Shown here piece after piece: positions 1 through 5,763 of a DNA stretch of 5,763 nucleotides. Both the position numbers and the translations under genes were made by a program. The DNA is taken from NCBI GenBank assembly GCA_051010055.1, contig JBPCVY010000245.1, forward strand, positions 1 through 5,763, written 5' to 3'. The notes beneath the pieces are model-generated. The model was not told the DNA's origin and searched no databases. It worked only from the letters and a program-made list of their open reading frames with translations. The stretch is from CAJQND01 sp051010055. Its GTDB lineage: Bacteria; Pseudomonadota; Alphaproteobacteria; Rhizobiales; CAJQND01. How positions within the stretch are numbered: the first letter of the stretch is position 1; every line of letters begins with the position of its first letter.

Positions 1-94
1 CTCAACTCTGGCCAGAATTTTTCACTCGACACAAAGATCGTCATGCTGAAATGCTGGTGATGCAGGCTGGCACGGCAAAGGAGAATCATTCGCC
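1..94. other. Upstream region with no assignable gene
   Basis: The forward frame of the downstream PHP gene is closed by a TGA at 47-49, and another forward frame ends with TGA at 58-60. The third forward frame stays open from the left edge but runs on as an out-of-frame shadow through the PHP gene, so it is not a convincing gene end. On the minus strand an ATG at 44-42 opens a frame to the left edge (14 codons visible). This could be the start of a divergent gene, but it has no clear ribosome binding site and is too short to recognise. If it is real, this stretch would be a compact divergent promoter region. I see no convincing -35/-10 pair. Confidence 0.4.
78..83 (+). promoter_or_regulatory. 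Shine-Dalgarno site of the PHP gene
   Basis: AAGGAG lies 11 bases before the ATG at 95. The spacing is slightly long but acceptable. There is no other ATG, GTG or TTG between the in-frame stop at 47-49 and 95, so this site and the frame together fix the start. Confidence 0.7.
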
Positions 95-1048
95 ATGGGC
101 AGCATTTCACCGTTCGGCAATCCCGGCACATTCTGGCGCGGGAATTTACATACCCATTCCACTCTTTCCGATGGCCGGCTTGAGCCGTCAGAAGTGGCCG
201 ATGCCTATCAGCGCAAGGGTTACGATTTCCTCATGTTGTCTGAGCATTTCGTGGATCTTTTTGATTCACCGATTGCCGATACGCGCAACTTCCGCTCAAA
301 TCGCTTCACCACCATATTGGGGGCTGAGCTGCACGCGCCGGAAAACTCCTGCGGCGAGCTGTGGCACATTGTGGCAGCTGGCCTGCCGCTTGATTTTGCA
401 CCGTGCGGGGATTCTGAAACAGCAGAAGAACTTGCCGGGCGGGCAGCCGATGCCGGCGCATTTGTTTCCATTGCTCACCCGGCTTGGTCGCAGCTTAACC
501 TTTTCGATGGCAAGGCAATCGAAAGCGCCCATTCAGTAGAGATCTACAACCACGGTTGTGCGGTAGAAAATGATCGGGGCGATGGCTGGTATCTTCTCGA
601 AGAGATGCTGCGCGATGGCCACCGGCTTTCTGCAAACGCCACGGATGATGCTCATTTTCATTGCGACGATGCGTTCGGCGGCTGGGTGCACGTAAAAGCC
701 GACAGTCTTGACCCGGACGCCCTGTTGGAAGGATTGAAGGCAGGGGCGTTTTACTCAAGCCAGGGGCCGCAGATCTACGATGTTTGTCTATCTGGCACTG
801 AGGTGACGGTTTCCTGTTCACCGGTAAACGCCATTGCGGTTCAGGGCGGTAGCTCGCGTTCGGTAACCCGCACAGGTTCTGCCATCACAAACGCTGAACT
901 GAACTTTTCAAAACTCAATGTACGCTGGACCGGCCGCAAGAATGGCCCGGTGCAAAACGGTCTCACCACAGATTGGATCAGGGTGGTTGTCATTGATGGT
1001 GCTGGCAAAAAGGCGTGGAGCAATCCCATCTGGCTTGATGAACAGTAG
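95..1048 (+). CDS. PHP-domain metallohydrolase, CehA/McbA-like
   Basis: This is a 317-residue protein with a complete PHP metal-binding set: the HTH pair H19/H21 and D26 in GNLHTHSTLSDG (16-27), H51 in LSEH, E78, H91, H128 in AHPAW, and D184/D185 with H187 in TDDAH. These residues normally bind two or three metals for hydrolysis of phosphate esters or other esters. The second motif reads SEH where most PHP proteins have TDH. Residues from about 215 to 317 look beta-rich and end in AWSNPIWL, an ending I associate with the CehA/McbA metallohydrolase group (named after carbaryl hydrolases) rather than with histidinol phosphatases or DNA polymerase PHP domains. There is no signal peptide or membrane segment, so it is probably cytoplasmic. 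The substrate cannot be read from the sequence. A COG0613-type nuclease or phosphoesterase role is the main alternative. It is followed after 33 bases by the antiporter gene and may share its transcript. Confidence 0.85.
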   Translation: MGSISPFGNPGTFWRGNLHTHSTLSDGRLEPSEVADAYQRKGYDFLMLSEHFVDLFDSPIADTRNFRSNRFTTILGAELHAPENSCGELWHIVAAGLPLDFAPCGDSETAEELAGRAADAGAFVSIAHPAWSQLNLFDGKAIESAHSVEIYNHGCAVENDRGDGWYLLEEMLRDGHRLSANATDDAHFHCDDAFGGWVHVKADSLDPDALLEGLKAGAFYSSQGPQIYDVCLSGTEVTVSCSPVNAIAVQGGSSRSVTRTGSAITNAELNFSKLNVRWTGRKNGPVQNGLTTDWIRVVVIDGAGKKAWSNPIWLDEQ

Positions 1049-1056
1049 AACGCAAA

Positions 1057-1069
1057 AGGCGCTTCGCCT
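1057..1069 (+). promoter_or_regulatory. Small hairpin before the antiporter start
   Basis: AGGCG (1057-1061) pairs perfectly with CGCCT (1065-1069) around a three-base CTT loop. It sits in the 33-base gap between the PHP stop and the antiporter ATG. No T-run follows, so it is not a classical terminator. The only SD-like run nearby, AAAAGG at 1054-1059, overlaps its left arm and lies over 20 bases from the ATG, too far unless the hairpin brings it closer. A role in translation initiation is inference only. Confidence 0.3.
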
Positions 1070-1081
1070 AAACTGGTATTC

Positions 1082-2479
1082 ATGGAAGGCCATGGAACAG
1101 ATTTAACAGAAGCTGCCCTGGTAGTGTCGCTTGCAGTGACGCTGGGTTTTATTTTTGCCCGCATCAAGCTGCCAGCGATTATTGCCTACATTATTGCCGG
1201 CGCGGCGCTGGGCCCAACGGGTTTGAGGTTTATTTCCAAAACAGAGGAAATCCAGGACCTCGCCGAAATGGGCGTCTTGATGCTGCTGTTCCTGATCGGC
1301 ATGGAATTGTCGATTCGCGCGTTCATCAGCGTTTTGAAACCGGCGGCCTTGGTGGCGCTCGGCCAGCTTGTGGCTGCGATGGTGACGACGGCAATCTTCG
1401 GATTGTTCCTGGACTGGCCATTTTCTCAGGTGCTGGTGCTGGCCTTTATCGTTGCCCTGTCGTCAACAGCGGTTGCCATCAAGATGCTCGACGAGATGGG
1501 TGAATTGCGCACCACCACAGGGCGCATAACCGTTGGCGTCATGATTGCCCAGGATATTGCCGTGGTGCCGATGCTGATTTTGACCCAGTCGCTTGGCGGT
1601 GAAGGCAGCGTCACATGGCTTTTGGCGGTGAAAATCATCTTCGCCATCGGCCTTCTGGCCTACCTGCTTTACTGGCTCGGCAAGCCGGGTAAGTTGAACT
1701 TGCCATTTACCGATGTGGTGGAAAACCGCCCCGATATGATGGCGTTGGCCATGGTGGCTTTCTGCTTCACCTCAGCGGCACTTTCCGGTTTTGCCGGGCT
1801 GTCAGCTGCCTATGGGGCTTTCGTTGCCGGGCTGGTGATCGCCAGCTCATCAATCAGGTCAAAAGCCATTGAAGTTACTCACCCGATTCAATCGGTTTTG
1901 TTGTTCATATTCTTTCTCTCAATCGGGCTTTTGCTTGATCTGGAGTTCATCGCCGAAAACTGGAAGCTGGTGACACTTTATGTTGCTGGCGTGATTTTGG
2001 TGAAAACGATTTTGAATGTGGGGCTCATCCGCCGTGCCGGGTTCTCATGGGATGTTGCGGTTCCGGCCGGGCTTTCCATGGCGCAGATTGGTGAGTTCTC
2101 GTTCATTCTTGCGGCGGTTGCCCTGCGCCACCGGGCCCTTGATCTGGACAGCTACCGGCTGGCGCTTTCTGTAATTGCCATGTCGCTCATGGTAAGCCCC
2201 ATCTGGATTGCTGTCGCCAAGCGCTTTCACGAAGCGGCGCAAACGGGCGTTACAGATTTCCGCGAAGCCTTGCGCGAAGCGTACCCCAACGAAATGGCGG
2301 GCATTAAAAGCAATGCCCACCGCGCCAGGGTGTTGACGAAAATTGCCATGCGCACAGTCAAAAAGCGCGCGGCACGGAAAAAAGCGCTCTCTGCCTTGCA
2401 TCGGGCTGAAGCTGCCGCAGGCCTTGCAACGGCTGCCGACCATGATGATGAGGCCAAACCAAAGCGTAAGAAGAAGTAG
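1082..2479 (+). CDS. CPA2-family cation/proton antiporter without RCK domain
   Basis: A 465-residue inner-membrane protein of the Na+/H+ exchanger fold (KefB/KefC-like CPA2 branch). It exchanges a monovalent cation such as K+ or Na+ for protons; the ion cannot be told from sequence. Hydrophobic segments fill residues about 8-380. Family motifs are visible: LPAIIAYIIAGAALGP (30-45), LIGMEL (71-76), LSSTAVAIKML (126-136), the ion-site pair Q157-D158 in AQDIAVVPML, GLSAAYGAFVAGLVIA (239-254), a lysine-bearing helix around K308, and MAQIGEFSFIL (333-343). KefB and KefC carry a further TrkA-N/RCK nucleotide-binding domain of roughly 200 residues; here the protein ends after a short tail of about 85 residues that is very basic (residues 413-434) and closes in KPKRKKK. 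The ATG at 1082 is the only ATG that keeps the first membrane helix, and its ribosome binding site is weak. It lies in the same frame as the PHP gene, separated from it by one TAG and 11 sense codons. There is no sign of truncation by frameshift. Confidence 0.9.
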   Translation: MEGHGTDLTEAALVVSLAVTLGFIFARIKLPAIIAYIIAGAALGPTGLRFISKTEEIQDLAEMGVLMLLFLIGMELSIRAFISVLKPAALVALGQLVAAMVTTAIFGLFLDWPFSQVLVLAFIVALSSTAVAIKMLDEMGELRTTTGRITVGVMIAQDIAVVPMLILTQSLGGEGSVTWLLAVKIIFAIGLLAYLLYWLGKPGKLNLPFTDVVENRPDMMALAMVAFCFTSAALSGFAGLSAAYGAFVAGLVIASSSIRSKAIEVTHPIQSVLLFIFFLSIGLLLDLEFIAENWKLVTLYVAGVILVKTILNVGLIRRAGFSWDVAVPAGLSMAQIGEFSFILAAVALRHRALDLDSYRLALSVIAMSLMVSPIWIAVAKRFHEAAQTGVTDFREALREAYPNEMAGIKSNAHRARVLTKIAMRTVKKRAARKKALSALHRAEAAAGLATAADHDDEAKPKRKKK

Positions 2480-2492
2480 TCAAATGTAGATA

Positions 2493-2521
2493 TTGGACCT
2501 GCAGCGCACGCGTGCTAGAGC
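2493..2521 (+). promoter_or_regulatory. Possible fumC promoter with embedded palindrome
   Basis: The 82-base gap between the antiporter and fumC contains TTGGAC (2493-2498), close to the TTGAC-type -35, and 17 bases later a weak -10-like TAGAGC (2516-2521). The perfect 10-base palindrome GCACGCGTGC (2506-2515) falls entirely in that spacer, where a repressor or activator operator could lie. A second A/T-rich -10-like hexamer, TAAAAT (2540-2545), is nearer the gene but has no good -35 partner. No transcription start is known; the promoter call is tentative, while the palindrome is directly visible. Confidence 0.3.
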
Positions 2522-2561
2522 GTGTGGCACGAAAAGGCTTAAAATCTAAATAGGCAACTCC

Positions 2562-3953
2562 ATGACCGAGACACGTACGGAAACCGACAGCTTTGGTCCG
2601 CTGAAAGTCCCCGCGGAAAAGTATTGGGGCGCCCAAACCCAGCGTTCGCTAGGTAACTTCAAAATCGGCATTGAAACCATGCCGATTCCGCTTGTGCGCG
2701 CGCTTGGCATCATCAAAAAAGCCGCTGCCCAAACCAATATGGAAATGAAGAATATCGACAAGCGCCGGGGCAACGCCATCGCTAAAGCGGCAACAGAGGT
2801 GATGGACGGCAAGTTAGACGATAATTTTCCGCTGGTGGTTTGGCAAACAGGCTCCGGCACCCAATCGAACATGAACGCCAATGAGGTGATCGCCAACCGG
2901 GCGATTGAAATGCTTGGCGGCGTTATCGGGTCGAAAGAGCCTGTTCATCCGAACGATCATGTCAACCGTTCCCAATCGTCAAACGATACATTTCCTACCG
3001 CCATGCACATTTCAGCGGTGGAACAGGTGCACCACGAGCTGCTTCCGGCCCTTGAATATCTGCGTGACGGGCTGGCGGAAAAGGCAAAAGGCTGGTCGAA
3101 AATCATCAAGATTGGCCGCACCCATCTGCAAGACGCAACCCCGCTTACCTTGGGCCAGGAATTTTCAGGCTATGTGGCGCAGCTAAACCTTGGCATAGCA
3201 AGGGTGAAGGCAACCCTGCCGCGCCTTTACCCGCTTGCCCAGGGCGGCACTGCGGTTGGCACCGGGCTCAACACGCTCAAAGGGTTCGACAAAAAGTTTG
3301 CAGCGCATGTGGCGAAAATCACCAAGCTGCCCTTCAAAACAGCACCAAATAAATTCGAAGCCCTTGCGGCACATGATGCACTGATCGAGCTTTCCGGCGC
3401 ACTGAACGTTCTTGCCGCCAGCCTGTTCAAAATCGCCCAGGACATTCGGCTTTTGGGTTCTGGGCCACGCTCTGGCCTTGGCGAGCTGTCGCTGCCGGAA
3501 AACGAGCCCGGTTCATCGATTATGCCCGGCAAGGTGAACCCGACCCAGTGCGAGGCATTGACCATGGTCTGCACACAGGTGATGGGCAATCACACAACGG
3601 TTACAATTGCCGGCAGCCAGGGTAATTTCGAGCTGAACGTTTTCAAGCCTGTGATGGTTTACAACGTCCTTCAATCGATCCGTTTGCTGTCCGACAGTTG
3701 CCGTTCCTTCCAGGACAATTGCGTCAAGGGCATTGAGGCAAACACCGGCCAGATTGAAAACCTGATGGAGCGTTCCTTGATGCTGGTGACAGCGCTTGCG
3801 CCGTATATCGGGTACGACAAGGCAACCGAAATCGCCAAAACCGCACACAAACGCGGAACGACCCTAAAAGAAGAAGCGGTGCGCCTTGGTTATGTCACGG
3901 AGGCAGAATTCGACAAGATTGTGCGGCCTGAAAAGATGATTGGTCCGTCATAG
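2562..3953 (+). CDS. fumC: Class II fumarate hydratase (fumarase C)
   Basis: FumC reversibly hydrates fumarate to L-malate in the TCA cycle. It is a cytosolic, iron-independent homotetramer, unlike the Fe-S class I fumarases. The protein is 463 residues, near the 467 of E. coli FumC, and full length. The N-terminus has the usual substrate-loop lead-in (KYWGAQTQRSL, 20-30). The three conserved superfamily regions are intact: TGSGTQSNMNANEV (96-109) with SSNDTFPT (139-146), the catalytic-base region GRTHLQDATPLT with H188, and the signature GSSIMPGKVNP (317-327) carrying the catalytic serine S318. Aspartase and argininosuccinate lyase share the fold, but the GRTHLQDATPLT and N-terminal regions fit fumarase better than aspartase. 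The start ATG has only a weak SD-like AGG at 2552-2554, seven bases upstream. The RHH gene follows after 20 bases, probably on the same transcript. Confidence 0.97.
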   Translation: MTETRTETDSFGPLKVPAEKYWGAQTQRSLGNFKIGIETMPIPLVRALGIIKKAAAQTNMEMKNIDKRRGNAIAKAATEVMDGKLDDNFPLVVWQTGSGTQSNMNANEVIANRAIEMLGGVIGSKEPVHPNDHVNRSQSSNDTFPTAMHISAVEQVHHELLPALEYLRDGLAEKAKGWSKIIKIGRTHLQDATPLTLGQEFSGYVAQLNLGIARVKATLPRLYPLAQGGTAVGTGLNTLKGFDKKFAAHVAKITKLPFKTAPNKFEALAAHDALIELSGALNVLAASLFKIAQDIRLLGSGPRSGLGELSLPENEPGSSIMPGKVNPTQCEALTMVCTQVMGNHTTVTIAGSQGNFELNVFKPVMVYNVLQSIRLLSDSCRSFQDNCVKGIEANTGQIENLMERSLMLVTALAPYIGYDKATEIAKTAHKRGTTLKEEAVRLGYVTEAEFDKIVRPEKMIGPS

Positions 3954-3973
3954 CGGGTGGGCTTTGAAATCCT

Positions 3974-4186
3974 ATGGTGGCGCCAGAAAAACACTCGGTC
4001 ATGATTTCCGGGCACCGTACCAGCGTATCGCTGGAGCCGGAATTTTGGTCGGCCCTCCAGAGCTTGGCCGAAAAACGCGGTTTGAGCATTGCCGGACTGC
4101 TTGCTCAGATTGACGAAACCCGGGGCGAACACAATCTTTCAAGCGCGGCGCGGGTGTTTGTTCTCAAATCGCTGCAAGGAGAATAA
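3974..4186 (+). CDS. Small ribbon-helix-helix (RHH_4-type) protein
   Basis: A 70-residue protein with one ribbon-helix-helix fold. The segment GHRTSVSLEPEFW (13-25) is the predicted DNA-contacting beta strand running into helix 1 (about 21-35), then a turn at RGLS (35-38) and helix 2 (about 38-48), with a short C-terminal helix around 55-68. Such proteins bind DNA as dimers through paired strands; a target is not identifiable here. The family is common next to fumC in rhizobia as I recall it, often with a small DUF4169 gene between, which is absent here. It starts 20 bases after fumC and is likely co-transcribed. The start is uncertain: ATG at 3974 gives 70 residues, while ATG at 4001 (Met10) would give 61 and still keep the whole fold; neither has a strong SD, though GGGTGGG lies upstream of the first. 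An antitoxin is possible for this fold, but no toxin gene is adjacent. Confidence 0.85.
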   Translation: MVAPEKHSVMISGHRTSVSLEPEFWSALQSLAEKRGLSIAGLLAQIDETRGEHNLSSAARVFVLKSLQGE

Positions 4187-4192
4187 GCGAGA

Positions 4193-5763
4193 TTATTTCT
4201 TGTCCAACCCATCGATAGGCGGCAGCACCTTGCGGATGACCGTTTGGCTGGCGGGAGGTGAAATAACCGTCGGGTTTTGGGCAGACGGCACGGTGTCCAA
4301 GGGGAGGGGGTGTTCAGCATTTTCCTGAGGCGCAGCATTGCGGTCTTCAGTGCGGGCGGTTTCATCAAGAAACTCCAGCCATTCCCTTTGCTTTTGCTGC
4401 TCTTGCTGTTTTGCGCGGCGGGCCCGCTCCTTGGCGTCCTGCAGGGACGTTTCCTGCTTTGAGCGCTGCTGCTCGGCCTCCAGGCGCTTTAGTTCCTCTT
4501 CAAGCTGGCGCCTTGCTTCGCGCTCTTCGCGCAGGCGCTCTTCCTGCTCGGCCTGTTCAGCTTTCCGGCGCTCTTCTTCTTCCAGCTTTAAACGGGCTTG
4601 CCGTTCAGCTTCCTTTTTGGCTTCTTCAGCTCTGCGTCTTGCTTCTTCTTCCTCCTCAAGGCGCTTTTGCTCTTCATAAATCCGTTGCTGCTCGGCTTGC
4701 AATTCTTCCAATTTGTCAACACCTTGTTCCAACTCACGCACAACCAGGAATGACTTAAGCGCCGATGTGTCATAGGTACGATCGAGATTGCCGAAAGGCC
4801 CTGCAAGGGCGATGACAAAGACCGGCAGTTCAGGGTCGGATGGCAGTTTCAAACTCCAAGAGGCATCGAACTTGCGGGCCGGCAGATCTGCAAACACGGA
4901 AAAAGTTGCCGCCGCTGATTTGTTCTTAATCTCAATTGGATCGGTGCGCAGCAAACCTGCCTGAACGCGCCAGGCTCCCTTCGCCGGGCCAACGCTTAGC
5001 CGTCCCTTTTTCAGCCGCTTGGCAATCAGATCATCGATGGTGATCGTCTTGCCAGCCTCTTTAAGGCGCGCGCTGAAACCGGCAGGATCAATGCCGAAAA
5101 CCTGGGCTGCGGCCAAACTCCAGTTACCAGCGCCCGATAAATCGGACACAAGGCCTGCAGGACTTCTGCCGCTGGCTTTGAGGTTTCCGTTTATGGAGAT
5201 GGTTCCGCTTCCAAGGGCACGGCCGGTTTCGTTTTTCAGCCATGGGTCAAGGTCGAGATTTTCCAAACTGAATGTTGCCGAAAACTCTTGCGCGGCCACA
5301 TCGCCGGCGGACAGCTTGAACGCGCCATCGAATGTGCCGTTACCGGGATTGCCGTTCAACGCTGAGATTTCAAGTGCCCCAGCAGATGCAGTAAACAGGA
5401 ATGAGGTATCAGAAAGCACCAGCTTTTCAGACAGCTTCATTTCTTCGGACTTTACCGAAAGATCGCCGCCAAACCTGGAAAGCGCATCCCGCCGGAAAAG
5501 CCGATTACTCCATGCGTCCTCGCGATCGTCCTTCTTCTTTTCAAGAAGCAGGGTCTCTGCTAGCGATGGCAGATCCAGATAAGACATGGCGACATTTCCG
5601 GAGGTTTTGATCCGCTCTCCGCTCATGCCAATGGAGCCGGAGAATATGCCTCTGTTCTTGCCGAGCACGAAATTCGCTTCAAGACTTGTCTTCTCAACGG
5701 CATTTTTGCGCGCAAACATCTTTGCGCTGACCAGCAGTGGCTGTTCCTCAGCGCCCTCAAGGC
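4193..5763 (-). CDS. AsmA-family envelope protein, C-terminal part (5' end outside window)
   Basis: The frame has no stop from 5763 down to TAA at 4195-4193, and 14 complete codons lie upstream of the first in-window ATG (5719-5717), so that ATG is internal and the gene starts beyond the window. About 522 codons are visible. Counting from the ATG at 5719, residues about 20-310 are repeated beta-strand sequence of the AsmA C-terminal type, including FSATFSLENLDLDPWL (146-161), GSGTISINGNLKASGRSP (170-187) and the LSGAGNWSL stretch (194-202). A helix beginning SALKSFLVVRELEQ (319-332) leads into a long Glu/Arg/Lys/Gln-rich coiled coil (331-450) and a Pro-rich end. AsmA-like proteins are inner-membrane-anchored periplasmic proteins linked to phospholipid transport and outer-membrane assembly. 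The anchor would be in the missing N-terminus. It converges on the RHH gene with six bases between stops. Confidence 0.85.
   Translation of the reverse strand, partial: LEGAEEQPLLVSAKMFARKNAVEKTSLEANFVLGKNRGIFSGSIGMSGERIKTSGNVAMSYLDLPSLAETLLLEKKKDDREDAWSNRLFRRDALSRFGGDLSVKSEEMKLSEKLVLSDTSFLFTASAGALEISALNGNPGNGTFDGAFKLSAGDVAAQEFSATFSLENLDLDPWLKNETGRALGSGTISINGNLKASGRSPAGLVSDLSGAGNWSLAAAQVFGIDPAGFSARLKEAGKTITIDDLIAKRLKKGRLSVGPAKGAWRVQAGLLRTDPIEIKNKSAAATFSVFADLPARKFDASWSLKLPSDPELPVFVIALAGPFGNLDRTYDTSALKSFLVVRELEQGVDKLEELQAEQQRIYEEQKRLEEEEEARRRAEEAKKEAERQARLKLEEEERRKAEQAEQEERLREEREARRQLEEELKRLEAEQQRSKQETSLQDAKERARRAKQQEQQKQREWLEFLDETARTEDRNAAPQENAEHPLPLDTVPSAQNPTVISPPASQTVIRKVLPPIDGLDKK
4370..4729 (-). 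other. Coiled-coil coding segment of the AsmA-family gene
   Basis: This segment encodes about 120 residues, almost all E, R, K, Q, A and L, with no proline or glycine, as expected for a single long alpha helix or coiled coil of up to roughly 180 angstroms. At DNA level it is a low-complexity purine-rich coding strand with repeated GAAGAG/GAGCGC-like units, seen on the plus strand as recurring CGCTCTTC. The repeats are imperfect and follow the codons, so they look like protein-level composition rather than a DNA repeat element. The antisense strand shows a Ser/Arg-rich open frame as a by-product. Confidence 0.75.

Noticed and set aside
51..539. 162-codon open frame on the plus strand overlapping the start of the PHP gene
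   Set aside because: It lies out of frame inside the PHP gene, which has full catalytic motifs and an SD site. Its translation is rich in Ser, Pro and Cys with no recognisable domain, as expected of a shadow frame.
1057..1069. Hairpin as an intrinsic terminator after the PHP gene
   Set aside because: The stem is only 5 bp and is followed by AAAC rather than a T-run.
2504..2535. Palindromic region after the antiporter gene as an intrinsic terminator
   Set aside because: The hairpins are followed by AAAA on the plus strand, not T residues, so a Rho-independent terminator for the antiporter is not supported.
3974..4186. RHH protein as the antitoxin of a toxin-antitoxin pair
   Set aside because: Neighbours are fumC and a convergent AsmA gene. 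No small toxin frame lies on the same strand beside it.
4338..4679. Ser/Arg/Cys-rich open frame on the plus strand opposite the AsmA tail
   Set aside because: It is the antisense of the Glu/Arg/Lys-rich coiled-coil codons, which produce low-complexity open frames by composition. It has no credible start context.
4370..4729. Recurring CGCTCTTC-like units as a possible DNA repeat array
   Set aside because: The spacing is irregular and the units are imperfect. They follow the codon frame of a charged helix, so a protein-level explanation suffices, and no CRISPR-like repeat-spacer pattern exists.
5019..5582. 187-codon plus-strand open frame opposite the AsmA beta region
   Set aside because: It is antisense to a well-supported coding frame that continues to the window edge. 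The translation is Ser/Arg/Pro rich without domain features.

Overview
The window looks like ordinary chromosomal DNA from an alphaproteobacterium, most likely a member of the Hyphomicrobiales (Rhizobiales). The reasons are moderate to high GC with matching third positions in all genes, a class II fumarase followed directly by a small RHH_4-type ribbon-helix-helix protein, and an AsmA-family protein whose C-terminal helix and charged tail resemble rhizobial AsmA proteins. This placement rests on remembered family features, not on a search. I see no tRNA, rRNA, CRISPR array, insertion sequence, integrase or attachment site.

Layout: bases 1-94 are a short upstream region with no gene I can call. 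Bases 95-1048 (+) encode a PHP-domain metallohydrolase, closest in style to the CehA/McbA group. After 33 bases, 1082-2479 (+) encode a CPA2-type cation/proton antiporter membrane domain with a polybasic tail and no RCK domain. An 82-base gap follows, holding a perfect 10-base palindrome and a weak promoter candidate. Then 2562-3953 (+) encode fumarase C with an intact active site. Twenty bases later, 3974-4186 (+) encode a 70-residue ribbon-helix-helix protein. The last gene, ending at 4193 on the minus strand and running off the right edge at 5763, is the C-terminal 522 codons of an AsmA-family envelope protein. It converges on the RHH gene with only 6 bases between the stop codons.

How the genes relate: the four plus-strand genes could form one or two transcription units (PHP-antiporter and fumC-RHH). 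The PHP and antiporter genes are not obviously linked in function. FumC is a TCA-cycle enzyme, and the RHH protein is a possible DNA-binding regulator probably co-transcribed with it. The AsmA protein belongs to the opposite strand and to envelope or lipid homeostasis. I found no clear evidence of an undescribed system. The best leads are the fumC-RHH pair with the palindrome upstream of fumC, the long charged coiled-coil tail on the AsmA protein, and the RCK-less antiporter with its basic tail.
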